Shown: piece by piece, positions 13,869-22,587 of the stretch
Layout: the number at the start of each line of letters is the position of its first letter
Numbering within the stretch: the stretch's first letter is position 1
Assembly: GCA_051650305.1 (NCBI GenBank)
Contig: JBOFIT010000240.1
Span: forward strand, 1-26,772
Reading direction: 5' to 3'
Origin: JBOFDK01 sp051650305
Lineage (GTDB): Bacteria; Bacillota; Clostridia; Lachnospirales; Cellulosilyticaceae
DNA: 26,772 nucleotides
Program-made: the position numbers and the translations under genes
Notes under the pieces: model-generated
Seen by the model: the letters and a program-made list of their open reading frames with translations, nothing else
What the model was told of the DNA's origin: nothing
Database searches by the model: none

Positions 13869-14921
13869 ATGAATCATGATATTGATGTAAAAGCAACCAG
13901 AATAAACTGCTACCGTCAATCTAAAGTAGCAGGCGAATTCATGTTACAATTACGTGTTCCTGGATCAATCATTGATGCAAAACACTTAGAAGCTGTACAA
14001 TATATGGCACAAACTTGGGGAGATGGCACATTCCACGTTGGTATGAGACATACTCTTAATATCCCAGGTATCAAATATGCAAGTATTCCAGAAGTAAATG
14101 AATACATCAACGACTACATCAAAGAAGTAGAAGTTGTAGAGTGTGATGTTGAAATGGAAACATGCGGTAAAGGTTATCCAACAATCGGTACACGTAACAT
14201 TATGGCATGTATCGGTAACACACACTGTATCAAAGCAAATGTAAACACACATGAGCTTGCTAAGAAAATCGAAAAAGAAGTATTCCCAAGTCACTACCAC
14301 ATCAAGACAACAGTAGCTGGATGTCCAAATGACTGTGCGAAAGCTCACTTCAACGATTTCGGTGTAATCGGTATTGCTAAAATGGAATACGATGCAGACC
14401 GTTGTATCGGTTGTGGTGCATGTGTTGAAGCATGTGATCACCATGCAACACGCGTACTTAAACTTAACAACCAAGGCAAGATCGATAAAGATACATGTTG
14501 TTGTGTAGGTTGTGGTGAGTGTGTACTTGCTTGTCCTACAAGCGCATGGACACGTAACGAAAAGAAATTCTACCGCATCATGATCGGTGGACGTACAGGT
14601 AAGCAATACCCACGTATGGGTAAAATGTTCGCTAACTGGGTAACAGAAGATGTGGTACTTGCAATCTTCAGAAACTGGCCAAAGTTCTCTGCATGGGCAC
14701 TTGATTACAAGCCAGTATACTTACATGGTGGACACTTAATTGATAGAGCTGGATACATCAAGTTCAAAGAACTTATCCTTGAGGGAATCGAACTTAATCC
14801 AGAAGCACAAATCGCTGAACGTATTTACTGGGCAGAAGATGAAAAACGTGCAAATATCAACTTAAGACCAATCAACAAACATAGAGGTGCAGGTCCAGGT
14901 AGCCAAGACGGACATCACTAA
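13869..14921 (+). CDS. asrC: Anaerobic sulfite reductase subunit C (siroheme catalytic subunit)
   Basis: A 350-residue catalytic subunit that carries siroheme and performs the six-electron reduction of sulfite to sulfide. The siroheme/[4Fe-4S] motif is CIGNTHC (Cys114, 120) followed by CPNDC (Cys152, 156). Two ferredoxin motifs are inserted after it: CIGCGACVEAC (Cys179, 182, 185, 189) and CVGCGECVLAC (Cys212, 215, 218, 222). This layout of nitrite/sulfite reductase domain plus internal 2x[4Fe-4S] is that of AsrC. AGGGGGCC lies about 9 nt before ATG and 13 nt after asrB. A strong terminator ends the operon. Its siroheme can be supplied by the next operon. Confidence 0.96.
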   Translation: MNHDIDVKATRINCYRQSKVAGEFMLQLRVPGSIIDAKHLEAVQYMAQTWGDGTFHVGMRHTLNIPGIKYASIPEVNEYINDYIKEVEVVECDVEMETCGKGYPTIGTRNIMACIGNTHCIKANVNTHELAKKIEKEVFPSHYHIKTTVAGCPNDCAKAHFNDFGVIGIAKMEYDADRCIGCGACVEACDHHATRVLKLNNQGKIDKDTCCCVGCGECVLACPTSAWTRNEKKFYRIMIGGRTGKQYPRMGKMFANWVTEDVVLAIFRNWPKFSAWALDYKPVYLHGGHLIDRAGYIKFKELILEGIELNPEAQIAERIYWAEDEKRANINLRPINKHRGAGPGSQDGHH

Positions 14922-14931
14922 TTTATACAGA

Positions 14932-14969
14932 GGGACATTATAGCGTGCGGCTATAATGTCCCTTTTTTT
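14932..14969 (+). terminator. Rho-independent terminator of asrABC
   Basis: A perfect 13-bp stem GGGACATTATAGC / GCTATAATGTCCC has a 5-nt loop and is followed by seven T. It insulates asrABC from the tetrapyrrole operon. Confidence 0.95.
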
Positions 14970-15097
14970 CTTTTAACAAAGGGGTATATAAGGATAGAAG
15001 TAGAAAATACTTCGAAAAGTATAAGTTACTTGTATTCTTATATAGAACTTTAGAAACAAAACATCTTAGAAAAGATGATAAAAATTGGTAAATCAGC

Positions 15098-15103
15098 TAT
15101 AAT
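15098..15103 (+). promoter_or_regulatory. Probable -10 box of the hemA operon
   Basis: TATAAT at 15098-15103 lies 31 bp before the hemA start. No good -35 is seen (TGATAA at 15076-15081 with 16 bp is the best), so an activator may be needed. A small hairpin CATCTT-AGAA-AAGATG (15062-15077) lies just upstream. No cobalamin riboswitch core or T-box motif is present. Confidence 0.5.
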
Positions 15104-15134
15104 AAAAGAGTAGAAATGGGCTAAGAGGTGTGTC

Positions 15135-16370
15135 ATGGAAATAGCAGTCATCGGGGTCAATCATTTAACAGCCCCTATTCATATCAGGGAACAAGTATCG
15201 TTTACAGATACACAAAAAATAGAAGTATTGAATCAATTACTGGATTACAATGTAAGAGAAGCGGTGGTGCTTTCTACTTGTAATCGTAGTGAAATCTATA
15301 TATGCAGTGAGCATATTGAAAGTAAGATAGAGTGTGTAAGTACGGTGTATCATGACTTCTCAAAAGCTATAGGATTAGAAACCTATATGTTTGTGAAAAA
15401 AGGTGAAGAAGCCATCAGACATCTATACCGTGTGGCAGCAGGGCTTGATTCTATTGTACTAGGAGAAGACCAGATTCTTGGGCAAGTGAAGGATGCACAG
15501 GAGTTTGCTATGGAGTTAGGAGCTAGTGGTAAAGTACTGAACAAATGCTTCAGAGAAGCGATCACAACGGCGAAGTATATCAAGGCAGAGATGAAGATAT
15601 CCGAATACCCTCTTTCTATAAGTTATATAGGTGTTAAATGTCTGAGACAACAAATGGGTACACTAGAAGGGGCCACAGGACTCTTGATTGGCGCTGGAAA
15701 GATGAGTAAGCTCGCACTGAATCATCTGTATGAAGAAGGTGTGGACACCATTTATATTGCCAATCGTACCTGTAAAAAAGCAGAAGACTTGAAAGAGCAG
15801 TATGAGCATATCGTACCTATTCCTTATGAAAAACGTTATGAAATCATGAGAGAAGTAGACTTTGTCATTACATCTACAGCTTCACCTCACTTGGTGGTGA
15901 AAGAAAGAGAGATGCCAGAGCTTACGAAGCCTCTCTATATGTTAGACATCGCCTTGCCAAGAGATATCGAAGAAAGTATAGGTGGCCATGAACACGTCCA
16001 TTTATATGATATAGATGATTTGCAGTATATTGCAGACCATAATACGGCAAAGCGAGAGGCATTAGCGGAAGAAGCCACCAGTGTGGTAGAAGCAAACTTA
16101 AGAGAGCTGATGTTATGGTTACAAACCATTAAGATAGACCCGACCATCAAGTCGTTACATGATCGTTGTGATGAAATCCAAGAAGATACAATGGCATACA
16201 TCAGACGTAAGACCAATCTAAGTACCAAAGAAGAAAAAATAATCGAGAAAATGCTAATGAGTTCCTTGAAAAGACTAATCAGGGAACCTATCCATAACTT
16301 AAAGGAACTGCAAGACCAAGAAAAGCAAGAAACGTATAATGAGATGATCAAAGAATTATTTGAACTCTAA
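15135..16370 (+). CDS. hemA: Glutamyl-tRNA reductase
   Basis: A 411-residue enzyme of the C5 pathway that reduces glutamyl-tRNA(Glu) to glutamate-1-semialdehyde with NADPH. The catalytic Cys49 lies in LSTCNRSEIY. The substrate-recognition block VAAGLDSIVLGEDQILGQVK, the NADPH motif LLIGAGKMSKLALNHL and the dimerisation helices at the C-terminus are all present. Length is normal. GAGGTG lies 5-6 nt before ATG. It opens a seven-gene operon. No siroheme synthase domain is fused to it; the SirC-type dehydrogenase is a separate gene near the end. Confidence 0.96.
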   Translation: MEIAVIGVNHLTAPIHIREQVSFTDTQKIEVLNQLLDYNVREAVVLSTCNRSEIYICSEHIESKIECVSTVYHDFSKAIGLETYMFVKKGEEAIRHLYRVAAGLDSIVLGEDQILGQVKDAQEFAMELGASGKVLNKCFREAITTAKYIKAEMKISEYPLSISYIGVKCLRQQMGTLEGATGLLIGAGKMSKLALNHLYEEGVDTIYIANRTCKKAEDLKEQYEHIVPIPYEKRYEIMREVDFVITSTASPHLVVKEREMPELTKPLYMLDIALPRDIEESIGGHEHVHLYDIDDLQYIADHNTAKREALAEEATSVVEANLRELMLWLQTIKIDPTIKSLHDRCDEIQEDTMAYIRRKTNLSTKEEKIIEKMLMSSLKRLIREPIHNLKELQDQEKQETYNEMIKELFEL

Positions 16371-16423
16371 AGGTTGTAAGCTAGATAAAGAAGAGACGAC
16401 AGAGATAGAAAAGAGGAACACCG

Positions 16424-17338
16424 ATGGAAATTATTGTAGGAACAAGAGGAAGTAAATTAGCACTTACCCAGACAAAGTGGGTTATTACACAACTAGAAGA
16501 AAAACATCCTGAAGTTACATTTACTATAAAAATCATTAAGACTAAGGGAGACCTGATTCAGAATGTCGCTCTTGATAAAATAGGCGATAAAGGCGTTTTT
16601 GTAAAAGAAATAGAAGAGCAGCTTTTGAAAGGGGATATTGATATCGCTATTCATAGCATGAAGGATATGCCGAGTGAGGTAACCCCAGGCCTTATGTTTG
16701 CGAAGACACCAATAAGAGAAGACCGTAGAGATGCATTAGTCCTTAGATCAACTATAAAAACCATAGAAGACCTACCACAAGGTGCGACTATTGGGACAGG
16801 TAGTAAGCGCCGTAAATATCAGCTACTCGAAGTGAGACCTGACTTAAATATTGTACCAATCAGAGGAAACATTGATACACGTATTGCAAAGATAGAGACA
16901 GAGAATCTGGATGGAGTGGTACTAGCAGCAGCAGGCTTACATCGTGCAGATATGGCTCATCACATTAGTTATTATCTACCAGAAGAGATGGTGGTACCAG
17001 CTCCAGCACAGGGAGCCTTAGGTATCCAGTTAAGAGAAGCAGATGAACGTGTAAGTACACTTGTGGAAGCTATTCAGTGCCCACATGATGAAATCGAAGT
17101 ACAAGCAGAAAGAGCATTCTTAAAAGGGGTGGATGGTAGCTGCCACATACCGATGGGTGCATCTGCACACCTTGAAGACGGCACGTTACGTCTCATCAGT
17201 GTATTTGGCGATGAAGAAGGCCAAGTACTCACACAAAAGGCAGTAGAAAGACCATGTACGACAGAAGAAGAAGCAAGAGTGATTGGTTATGAACTTGCAA
17301 GAGATGTGATGGAGGAAATGAAGCGCTATGAAAGGTAA
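16424..17338 (+). CDS. hemC: Porphobilinogen deaminase (hydroxymethylbilane synthase)
   Basis: A 304-residue enzyme that joins four porphobilinogen units into hydroxymethylbilane. Motifs: IIVGTRGSKLALTQT, HSMKDMP with catalytic Asp81, GTGSKRRKYQL, PIRGNIDTRI, and APAQGALGIQ. Cys240 in VDGSCHIPMGA is the attachment point of the dipyrromethane cofactor. AGAGGAAC precedes ATG 16424. The gap to hemA is 53 bp, and the 3' end overlaps the next gene by 11 bp, which implies translational coupling. Confidence 0.96.
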   Translation: MEIIVGTRGSKLALTQTKWVITQLEEKHPEVTFTIKIIKTKGDLIQNVALDKIGDKGVFVKEIEEQLLKGDIDIAIHSMKDMPSEVTPGLMFAKTPIREDRRDALVLRSTIKTIEDLPQGATIGTGSKRRKYQLLEVRPDLNIVPIRGNIDTRIAKIETENLDGVVLAAAGLHRADMAHHISYYLPEEMVVPAPAQGALGIQLREADERVSTLVEAIQCPHDEIEVQAERAFLKGVDGSCHIPMGASAHLEDGTLRLISVFGDEEGQVLTQKAVERPCTTEEEARVIGYELARDVMEEMKRYER

Positions 17339-18848
17339 AGTATATTTAGTAGGTGCAGGCCCAGGAGATTATGGGTTATTAACATTAAAAGGATTAGAGT
17401 GCATTAAGAAAGCGGATGTAATCGTTTATGACCGCTTGGCAAATGAAGATTACTTAAAAGAAGCAAAACCAGGATGTGAATACATCTATGTAGGTAAAGT
17501 ATCTAGCAATCACACCTTAACACAAGATGAAATCAATCAAGTGATTATGGAAAAAGCGAAGGCAGGAAACATTGTCACCAGACTAAAAGGGGGAGACCCA
17601 TATGTCTTTGGACGTGGTGGTGAAGAAGGCGAGTACTTACTTCAGCACGGTGTGCGCTTCGAAGTGGTACCAGGGATTACTTCGGCTATTGGTGGTCTTT
17701 GCTATGCAGGGATTCCTATTACCCATAGAGACTATACTTCTTCATTCCACGTAGTAACAGGACACTTGAAGGATGATGAAAACACAAGTATTAACTGGAA
17801 TGCTTTAGCACATATGGGAGGGACCATTGTCTTTCTGATGGGTGTGTCAAACTTAGCTAAGATTTGTAGCAATCTTATGGCTGAAGGCATGGCTGGTACA
17901 ACCAGTGCGGCAGTGATTAACTGGGCGACTAGACCGAATCAAAAGGTCGTGACAGGTAACTTAGAGACGATCTGTGAAGTCGTTGAAAAGAATGGCATTA
18001 CTTCGCCAAGTCTTATTGTTGTAGGCGAAGTTGTGAAACTACGTGAGAAGCTTAATTTCTTCGAAGAGAAGCCACTTTTCGGTCAAACAATCGTTACGAC
18101 ACGTGCTAGAGCACAGAGCAGTACACTGAAAGGTAAGCTTCAAGAATTAGGTGCAAAAGTGATTGAGTTCCCAACAATCTGCATCAAGCCATTAGAAGAC
18201 CAGACAAAGCTTCAGCAAGCGATAGCACACTTAGAGGCTTATACTTACCTTGTATTTACAAGCCAAAATGCAGTGAGTATCTTCTTTGAAGAGATGTATG
18301 CAGCTGGCAAGGATGCAAGAGCATTAGGTAACGTATGTGTGGTAGCAGTAGGGAAGGCTACGAAGGACACATTGAAGCAGTATGGGATACTAGCAGATAA
18401 GATGCCAGAACGCTTCATAGCAGAAAGTGTATGTGACTTACTAGAAAGTGAGCTTACAGACACCGATAAGATTCTTATTCCAAAAGCTACAAAGACTAGA
18501 GACGTGATTCAGGAAAGACTGAGCAAGTACTGTGAAGTAGAGGAAGTAGAAGTATACGAAAATGTGATAGATGATTCACCAAAAGACGGCGTTATCCGTA
18601 GTCTCGAAAAAGGTGAGATTGATGTCATCACGTTTACAAGTGCATCCACAGTAAAGAACTTTATGACACTTGTAGGTGATGAACATAAAGAAAAATTAGA
18701 AGGTATCCAAATGGTATCTATAGGAGCCATTACTTCAGAAACAATGAGAAATGCAGGTCTTCAAGTAGATGTGGAGCCAGCACAGTCAACCATTGATGCA
18801 ATGATTCAAGCAATGCTTACAAAACGAGGTGAAGAAAAATGCGAGTAA
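17328..18848 (+). CDS. cobA-hemD: Uroporphyrinogen-III methyltransferase / uroporphyrinogen-III synthase fusion
   Basis: A 506-residue bifunctional protein. Residues 1 to about 245 are the SAM-dependent uroporphyrinogen-III C-methyltransferase (CobA/SUMT), with VYLVGAGPGDYGLLTLKG, YDRLA, RLKGGDPYVFGRGGEE and VVPGITSA. Residues about 255-506 are HemD, the uroporphyrinogen-III synthase, starting with TIVTTRARAQSS and containing LVFTSQNAV and ITFTSAST. It closes hydroxymethylbilane to uro'gen III and methylates it to precorrin-2, steering flux to siroheme/corrin instead of protoheme. The fusion is common in Clostridia. The start overlaps hemC and the end overlaps hemB by 10 bp. Confidence 0.96.
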   Translation: MKGKVYLVGAGPGDYGLLTLKGLECIKKADVIVYDRLANEDYLKEAKPGCEYIYVGKVSSNHTLTQDEINQVIMEKAKAGNIVTRLKGGDPYVFGRGGEEGEYLLQHGVRFEVVPGITSAIGGLCYAGIPITHRDYTSSFHVVTGHLKDDENTSINWNALAHMGGTIVFLMGVSNLAKICSNLMAEGMAGTTSAAVINWATRPNQKVVTGNLETICEVVEKNGITSPSLIVVGEVVKLREKLNFFEEKPLFGQTIVTTRARAQSSTLKGKLQELGAKVIEFPTICIKPLEDQTKLQQAIAHLEAYTYLVFTSQNAVSIFFEEMYAAGKDARALGNVCVVAVGKATKDTLKQYGILADKMPERFIAESVCDLLESELTDTDKILIPKATKTRDVIQERLSKYCEVEEVEVYENVIDDSPKDGVIRSLEKGEIDVITFTSASTVKNFMTLVGDEHKEKLEGIQMVSIGAITSETMRNAGLQVDVEPAQSTIDAMIQAMLTKRGEEKCE

Positions 18849-19822
18849 GACCAAGACGTTTACGTATGAATAAAGCTATTCGTAGCATGGTTCGTGAGAC
18901 AAATTTATCTGTCAATGACCTGATCTACCCAATCTTTGTGGTAGAAGGGGAAGGGATCAAGCACGAAATCCCATCTTTAGAAGGCATTTATCACTTTTCA
19001 GTAGATAAGCTAGAAGAAGAAATCAAAGAAGTGATGGCACTTGGCATTAAGGGTATTATCTTATTTGGAGTACCAGAAGTTAAAGATAGTTGCGGAAGTG
19101 AAGCGTATAGTGATACAGGTATTGTCCAACAAGCTATTCGTAAAGTAAAAAGTATTGCCCCGGAAATGTATGTCATCACAGATGTATGTATGTGCCAATA
19201 TACAGACCATGGCCACTGTGGGATCCTCACAGAAAAAGGTGAAGTGGATAACGACACCACTTTAGAATACTTAAGTAAAATTGCTATCAGTCATGCCAAG
19301 GCAGGTGCAGATATGGTGGCACCATCAGATATGATGGATGGTCGTATCGCACATATGAGAGACAGTCTAGATGCCAGAGATTTAACCCATATTCCGATTA
19401 TGTCTTACAGTGCGAAATACGCATCAAGTTTCTATGGTCCATTCCGTGCGGCAGCACATTCAGCACCAGCTTTTGGGGATCGTAAGACATACCAAATGGA
19501 TATGGCAAATTCAGATGAAGCTGTACGTGAGATGGCATTAGATATCGAAGAAGGTGCAGATATTATCATGGTGAAGCCGGCTATGAGTTATCTGGATATT
19601 ATACGACGTGCCAAAGATCATTTCGATGTGCCTATCGCAGCTTACAATGTAAGCGGAGAGTACGCGATGCTTAAAATGGCAGTGAAGAATGGCTTGATGA
19701 ATGAAAATGTCATCTTTGAAAGCCTGCTATCAATCAAGCGTGCAGGTGCAGATATGATTATCACCTACTTTGCAAAAGATATGGCAAAACAACTTCAGGA
19801 GGGACATTATGAAGCATACTAA
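18839..19822 (+). CDS. hemB: Delta-aminolevulinic acid dehydratase (porphobilinogen synthase)
   Basis: A 327-residue enzyme that condenses two 5-aminolevulinates to porphobilinogen. The Zn-type cysteine motif DVCMCQYTDHGHCG is present (Cys117, 119, 127), so this is a zinc-dependent enzyme. Schiff-base lysines are Lys193 in SYSAKYAS and Lys246 in IMVKPAMSYLD. ATG 18839 lies inside the last codons of cobA-hemD, with CGAGGTGAA as ribosome binding site. The 3' end overlaps hemL by 14 bp. Confidence 0.96.
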   Translation: MRVRPRRLRMNKAIRSMVRETNLSVNDLIYPIFVVEGEGIKHEIPSLEGIYHFSVDKLEEEIKEVMALGIKGIILFGVPEVKDSCGSEAYSDTGIVQQAIRKVKSIAPEMYVITDVCMCQYTDHGHCGILTEKGEVDNDTTLEYLSKIAISHAKAGADMVAPSDMMDGRIAHMRDSLDARDLTHIPIMSYSAKYASSFYGPFRAAAHSAPAFGDRKTYQMDMANSDEAVREMALDIEEGADIIMVKPAMSYLDIIRRAKDHFDVPIAAYNVSGEYAMLKMAVKNGLMNENVIFESLLSIKRAGADMIITYFAKDMAKQLQEGHYEAY

Positions 19823-21107
19823 ATCAAAAGCACTTTTTGAAGAAGCGAATAAGTATATACCAGGTGGGGTGAATAGCCCTGTAAGAGCTTTTAAATCAGT
19901 AGGAATCGATCCTATCTTTATCGAAAAAGCACATGGTTCAATCATCGAAGATGTAGATGGTAATCAGTATATCGATTACATCTGTTCATGGGGACCACTT
20001 ATCTTAGGACATAGCAATGAGATGCTCATGGAAGGCGTGGTAGAAGCCATTGCGCGTGGTACAAGTTACGGTGTGCCGACAGGTATCGAAGTAGAGATGG
20101 CAAGACTCATTGTAGAAGCCTATAAGTGCATCGATCAGGTGCGTATGGTTAACTCAGGTACAGAAGCGACAATGAGTGCGCTACGTGTAGCGAGAGGGTA
20201 TACAGGACGCAACAAAATCCTTAAGTTTGAGGGATGCTACCATGGCCATTCAGATGCCCTTCTCGTGAAGTCAGGCTCAGGAACCATTACTTATGGTGTA
20301 CCTACAAGTCCAGGGGTACCAGCAGATGTCGTTAAAGATACACTTGTAGCAAGATACAACGATGTAGAGGGCTTAAGAGAAGTCTTTGAAGCCAATAAAA
20401 ATGAGATAGCAGCAGTTATCGTAGAACCTATCGGTGGTAATATGGGAGTGGTACCAGCAGATAAAGGTTTCTTAGAAGAACTTCGTCAGCTGACATTAGA
20501 AGCAGGGACAGTTCTTATCTTTGATGAAGTCATCACAGGCTTTAGAATAGCATATGGCAGTAGCCAAGAGTACTTCGGTATTCAACCAGATATGGTATGC
20601 TTTGGTAAGATTATCGGGGGTGGCCTTCCAGTAGGTGCCTACGGTGGTAAGAAAACAATCATGGATATGGTATCACCAGTGGGACCAGTGTACCAAGCAG
20701 GTACATTATCAGGAAATCCACTAGCTATGTATATGGGTAAAAAACAATTAGAGTACTTAAGAGACAATCCTAATGTGTATACAGAACTAGAAGAAAAAGC
20801 GACATACCTTGAAGCAGGTATCAAAGCGAGCCTAGAAAAGCTAGGACTTAACTATACAGTAAACCGTGCAGGTTCATTAGTATGCCTATTCTTCACAGAA
20901 AGCAAAGTCACAAACTTCGAAGAAGCGATGACTTGTAACGTAGATACTTTCAATCGTTACTTCAAGGCATTACTTGACCAAGGGATACTTATTGGGCCAG
21001 CACAGTATGAAGCCATGTTCTTATCTACAGCCCATACAAAAGAGCAGTTAGATACAACACTTATTGCTATTCATAACGCCCTCAAGCAAGCACACGATAT
21101 GGCGTAG
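19809..21107 (+). CDS. hemL: Glutamate-1-semialdehyde 2,1-aminomutase
   Basis: A 432-residue PLP enzyme that converts glutamate-1-semialdehyde to 5-aminolevulinate, completing the C5 route with HemA. Motifs: YIPGGVNSPVRAF, RMVNSGTEATMSALRVARGYTGR, GCYHGHSD, IFDEVITGFR, and FGKIIGGGLPVGAYGG with PLP Lys267. The open frame begins earlier at 19770, but ATG 19809 is chosen because AGGAGGGA lies 5 nt upstream and the family's N-terminus then fits. The extra upstream residues would be read from inside hemB. Confidence 0.96.
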   Translation: MKHTKSKALFEEANKYIPGGVNSPVRAFKSVGIDPIFIEKAHGSIIEDVDGNQYIDYICSWGPLILGHSNEMLMEGVVEAIARGTSYGVPTGIEVEMARLIVEAYKCIDQVRMVNSGTEATMSALRVARGYTGRNKILKFEGCYHGHSDALLVKSGSGTITYGVPTSPGVPADVVKDTLVARYNDVEGLREVFEANKNEIAAVIVEPIGGNMGVVPADKGFLEELRQLTLEAGTVLIFDEVITGFRIAYGSSQEYFGIQPDMVCFGKIIGGGLPVGAYGGKKTIMDMVSPVGPVYQAGTLSGNPLAMYMGKKQLEYLRDNPNVYTELEEKATYLEAGIKASLEKLGLNYTVNRAGSLVCLFFTESKVTNFEEAMTCNVDTFNRYFKALLDQGILIGPAQYEAMFLSTAHTKEQLDTTLIAIHNALKQAHDMA

Positions 21108-21112
21108 CATTT

Positions 21113-21709
21113 ATGTATCCAGCGATGCTTAATGTAGAGGGGAAGTGCATCACTATTATAGGTGGTGGAAAAGTAGCGTATCGCAAGGCGAAGGTACTTC
21201 TTAGTTTTGGGGCAAAGCTAAGGGTAGTCTCACCAGCATTCGAAGAGGCATTTGAAAAGCTAGAAGGGGATATCACCTTGCTTAAGCGATGCTTTGGTGA
21301 GGTAGAAGAGGAGCTTAGGGGAAGCTTTATCGTTATTGCAGCTACTGATAAACGTGGATTAAATGAGCAGATAGGTAAGTATTGTGATACCCATCACATA
21401 CTGTGTAATGTCATCGATGATAAGCATTTATCCAGCTTTATCGTTCCAGCGTATATCAGAAGAGGTGATCTCATTCTAAGTGTATCCACCAATGGGCATA
21501 GCCCTTCTTTGACAAAAAAAATTAAGGAAGCACTGGCAGAGACGTATGATGAAAGTTATGGGGAATACGTGGCAATACTTGGTCGTATGCGAGAGAGAAT
21601 ACTACAAGACATCACAGATGAAACGTCCAAGCGTCAGCAGTTGCATCACCTTATAGAGATGGATTTAGAGGAGCTTAGAGCTTATGAAAAAAGCTATATT
21701 AATGGTTAG
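21113..21709 (+). CDS. sirC: Precorrin-2 dehydrogenase (SirC/Met8-type)
   Basis: A 198-residue NAD+-dependent enzyme that oxidises precorrin-2 to sirohydrochlorin. The N-terminal Rossmann motif is CITIIGGGKVAYRKAKVLLSF. VIAATDKRGLNEQIGKYC and LCNVIDDKHLSSFIVPA follow, then RGDLILSVSTNGHSP, all typical of the CysG-N/Met8/SirC family. Its size is close to B. megaterium SirC, which is a dehydrogenase only, fitting with a separate chelatase next door. It starts 5 bp after hemL with only a poor Shine-Dalgarno, so translation probably relies on coupling. The end overlaps cbiK by 26 bp. Confidence 0.92.
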   Translation: MYPAMLNVEGKCITIIGGGKVAYRKAKVLLSFGAKLRVVSPAFEEAFEKLEGDITLLKRCFGEVEEELRGSFIVIAATDKRGLNEQIGKYCDTHHILCNVIDDKHLSSFIVPAYIRRGDLILSVSTNGHSPSLTKKIKEALAETYDESYGEYVAILGRMRERILQDITDETSKRQQLHHLIEMDLEELRAYEKSYING

Positions 21710-22451
21710 TTTTGGTACTAGTCATCTGGAGCAGTTAGAAAGGTCTATCCTTTCAGTAGGTGAATCGGTGACAGCAGCATATACTGAACAAACGGTGTAC
21801 AATGCATTTTCTTCAGAGATGCTTAGAGAGAAACTTAAGAAAGTGCATAGCAAAGAAATACTAGGTGTGTCGCAGGCCTTCGAAGTATTTGAAAAAGAAG
21901 GCTATGAAGAAGTCACTGTACAGCCACTTCATCTACTAGGTGGAAAAGAGTATGAGAAAGTAAAGGAAGTGTGCAAGAACGCCAAAGCGAGCTTTCACAT
22001 GAGGCTAGGTAAGCCACTACTTGATGAAGAAAGAGATTATAGATGGCTTACGGCGTATTTGCAAAGTAAGGAGCAAGACCAGCGGTTTCTACTGGTGTTA
22101 GGCCACGGAACGACTCATGAAGCAAACAGTGCGTATGAAAAGCTTGAGGGGTATATGAAGCAAGTAGGTATACAGGGCGCAGTTTTAACGTTGCATCAAT
22201 TAGAGCACATAGAAGTACTGGTAGAAGCGGTGAAGAAAAGGCAGATGCACAAAATCACTATCCTCCCCTTGATGTTAGTAGCAGGCAATCATGTGGTACA
22301 AGAAATTTTAGGATTGGAGCAACATAAATGGCAGGGAGCACTGATGGCCAATGGCTTAGAGGTAGAGGTTATCACATCAGGCTTAGGGGAAGTGCCAGAG
22401 ATTAGACAACTTTTTATACAGCATATCAAAGAAGCTAAATCACTTAAGTAG
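21684..22451 (+). CDS. cbiK: Sirohydrochlorin chelatase, CbiK type
   Basis: A 255-residue class II chelatase. The N-terminus MVSFGTSHLEQLERSI is typical of CbiK. PLHLLGGKEYEKV carries the metal-site Glu, while LGHGTTHEAN and LVAGNHVVQEI carry the two conserved His that bind metal in Salmonella and Desulfovibrio CbiK. There is no signal peptide, so it acts in the cytoplasm. CbiK is best known as a cobaltochelatase, but it can insert iron. With asrC upstream and no other cobalamin gene in the operon, siroheme formation (Fe2+ into sirohydrochlorin) is the inferred main role. A cobalamin role cannot be excluded. GAGGAG lies 10 nt before ATG. Confidence 0.92.
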   Translation: MKKAILMVSFGTSHLEQLERSILSVGESVTAAYTEQTVYNAFSSEMLREKLKKVHSKEILGVSQAFEVFEKEGYEEVTVQPLHLLGGKEYEKVKEVCKNAKASFHMRLGKPLLDEERDYRWLTAYLQSKEQDQRFLLVLGHGTTHEANSAYEKLEGYMKQVGIQGAVLTLHQLEHIEVLVEAVKKRQMHKITILPLMLVAGNHVVQEILGLEQHKWQGALMANGLEVEVITSGLGEVPEIRQLFIQHIKEAKSLK

Positions 22452-22471
22452 AAAAGTGGTTTGGCTTTTTT
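22433..22471 (+). terminator. Terminator overlapping the 3' end of cbiK
   Basis: The 13-bp stem AGCTAAATCACTT (22433-22445) / AAGTGGTTTGGCT (22454-22466, two G-U pairs) is followed by six T to 22471. The left arm is made of cbiK codons and the stop codon sits in the 8-nt loop. Confidence 0.85.
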
Positions 22472-22539
22472 ATTAGTCAGAAAAATAATACTATTAATAA
22501 TAAGTTTACAATCATACAATAACAAAAAGAGTAAAAGAA

Positions 22540-22548
22540 TGGTATAAT
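22540..22548 (+). promoter_or_regulatory. Extended -10 promoter of the alpha/beta hydrolase gene
   Basis: TGGTATAAT at 22540-22548 is a perfect extended -10 (TGnTATAAT), 39 bp before the start codon. No clear -35 is seen, as usual for this class. Confidence 0.7.
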
Positions 22549-22587
22549 GGTACCAGTTAGATTAAGACTTAGGGAGCGTGACACAAA

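Noticed and set aside
13986..14606. 206-codon minus-strand frame, Cys/Thr-rich, opposite asrC
   Set aside because: It lies fully antisense to asrC. The composition mirrors the biased codons of asrC, and no ribosome binding site or family motif is seen.
14970..15134. Possible cobalamin riboswitch or T-box before hemA
   Set aside because: Only 165 bp are available, and neither the cobalamin-box type motif nor a T-box motif is visible. Only a 6-bp hairpin and a TATAAT are seen.
19770..19808. ATG 19770 as start of hemL
   Set aside because: It lies deep in hemB, and the extra residues do not fit the family. AGGAGGGA directly precedes ATG 19809.
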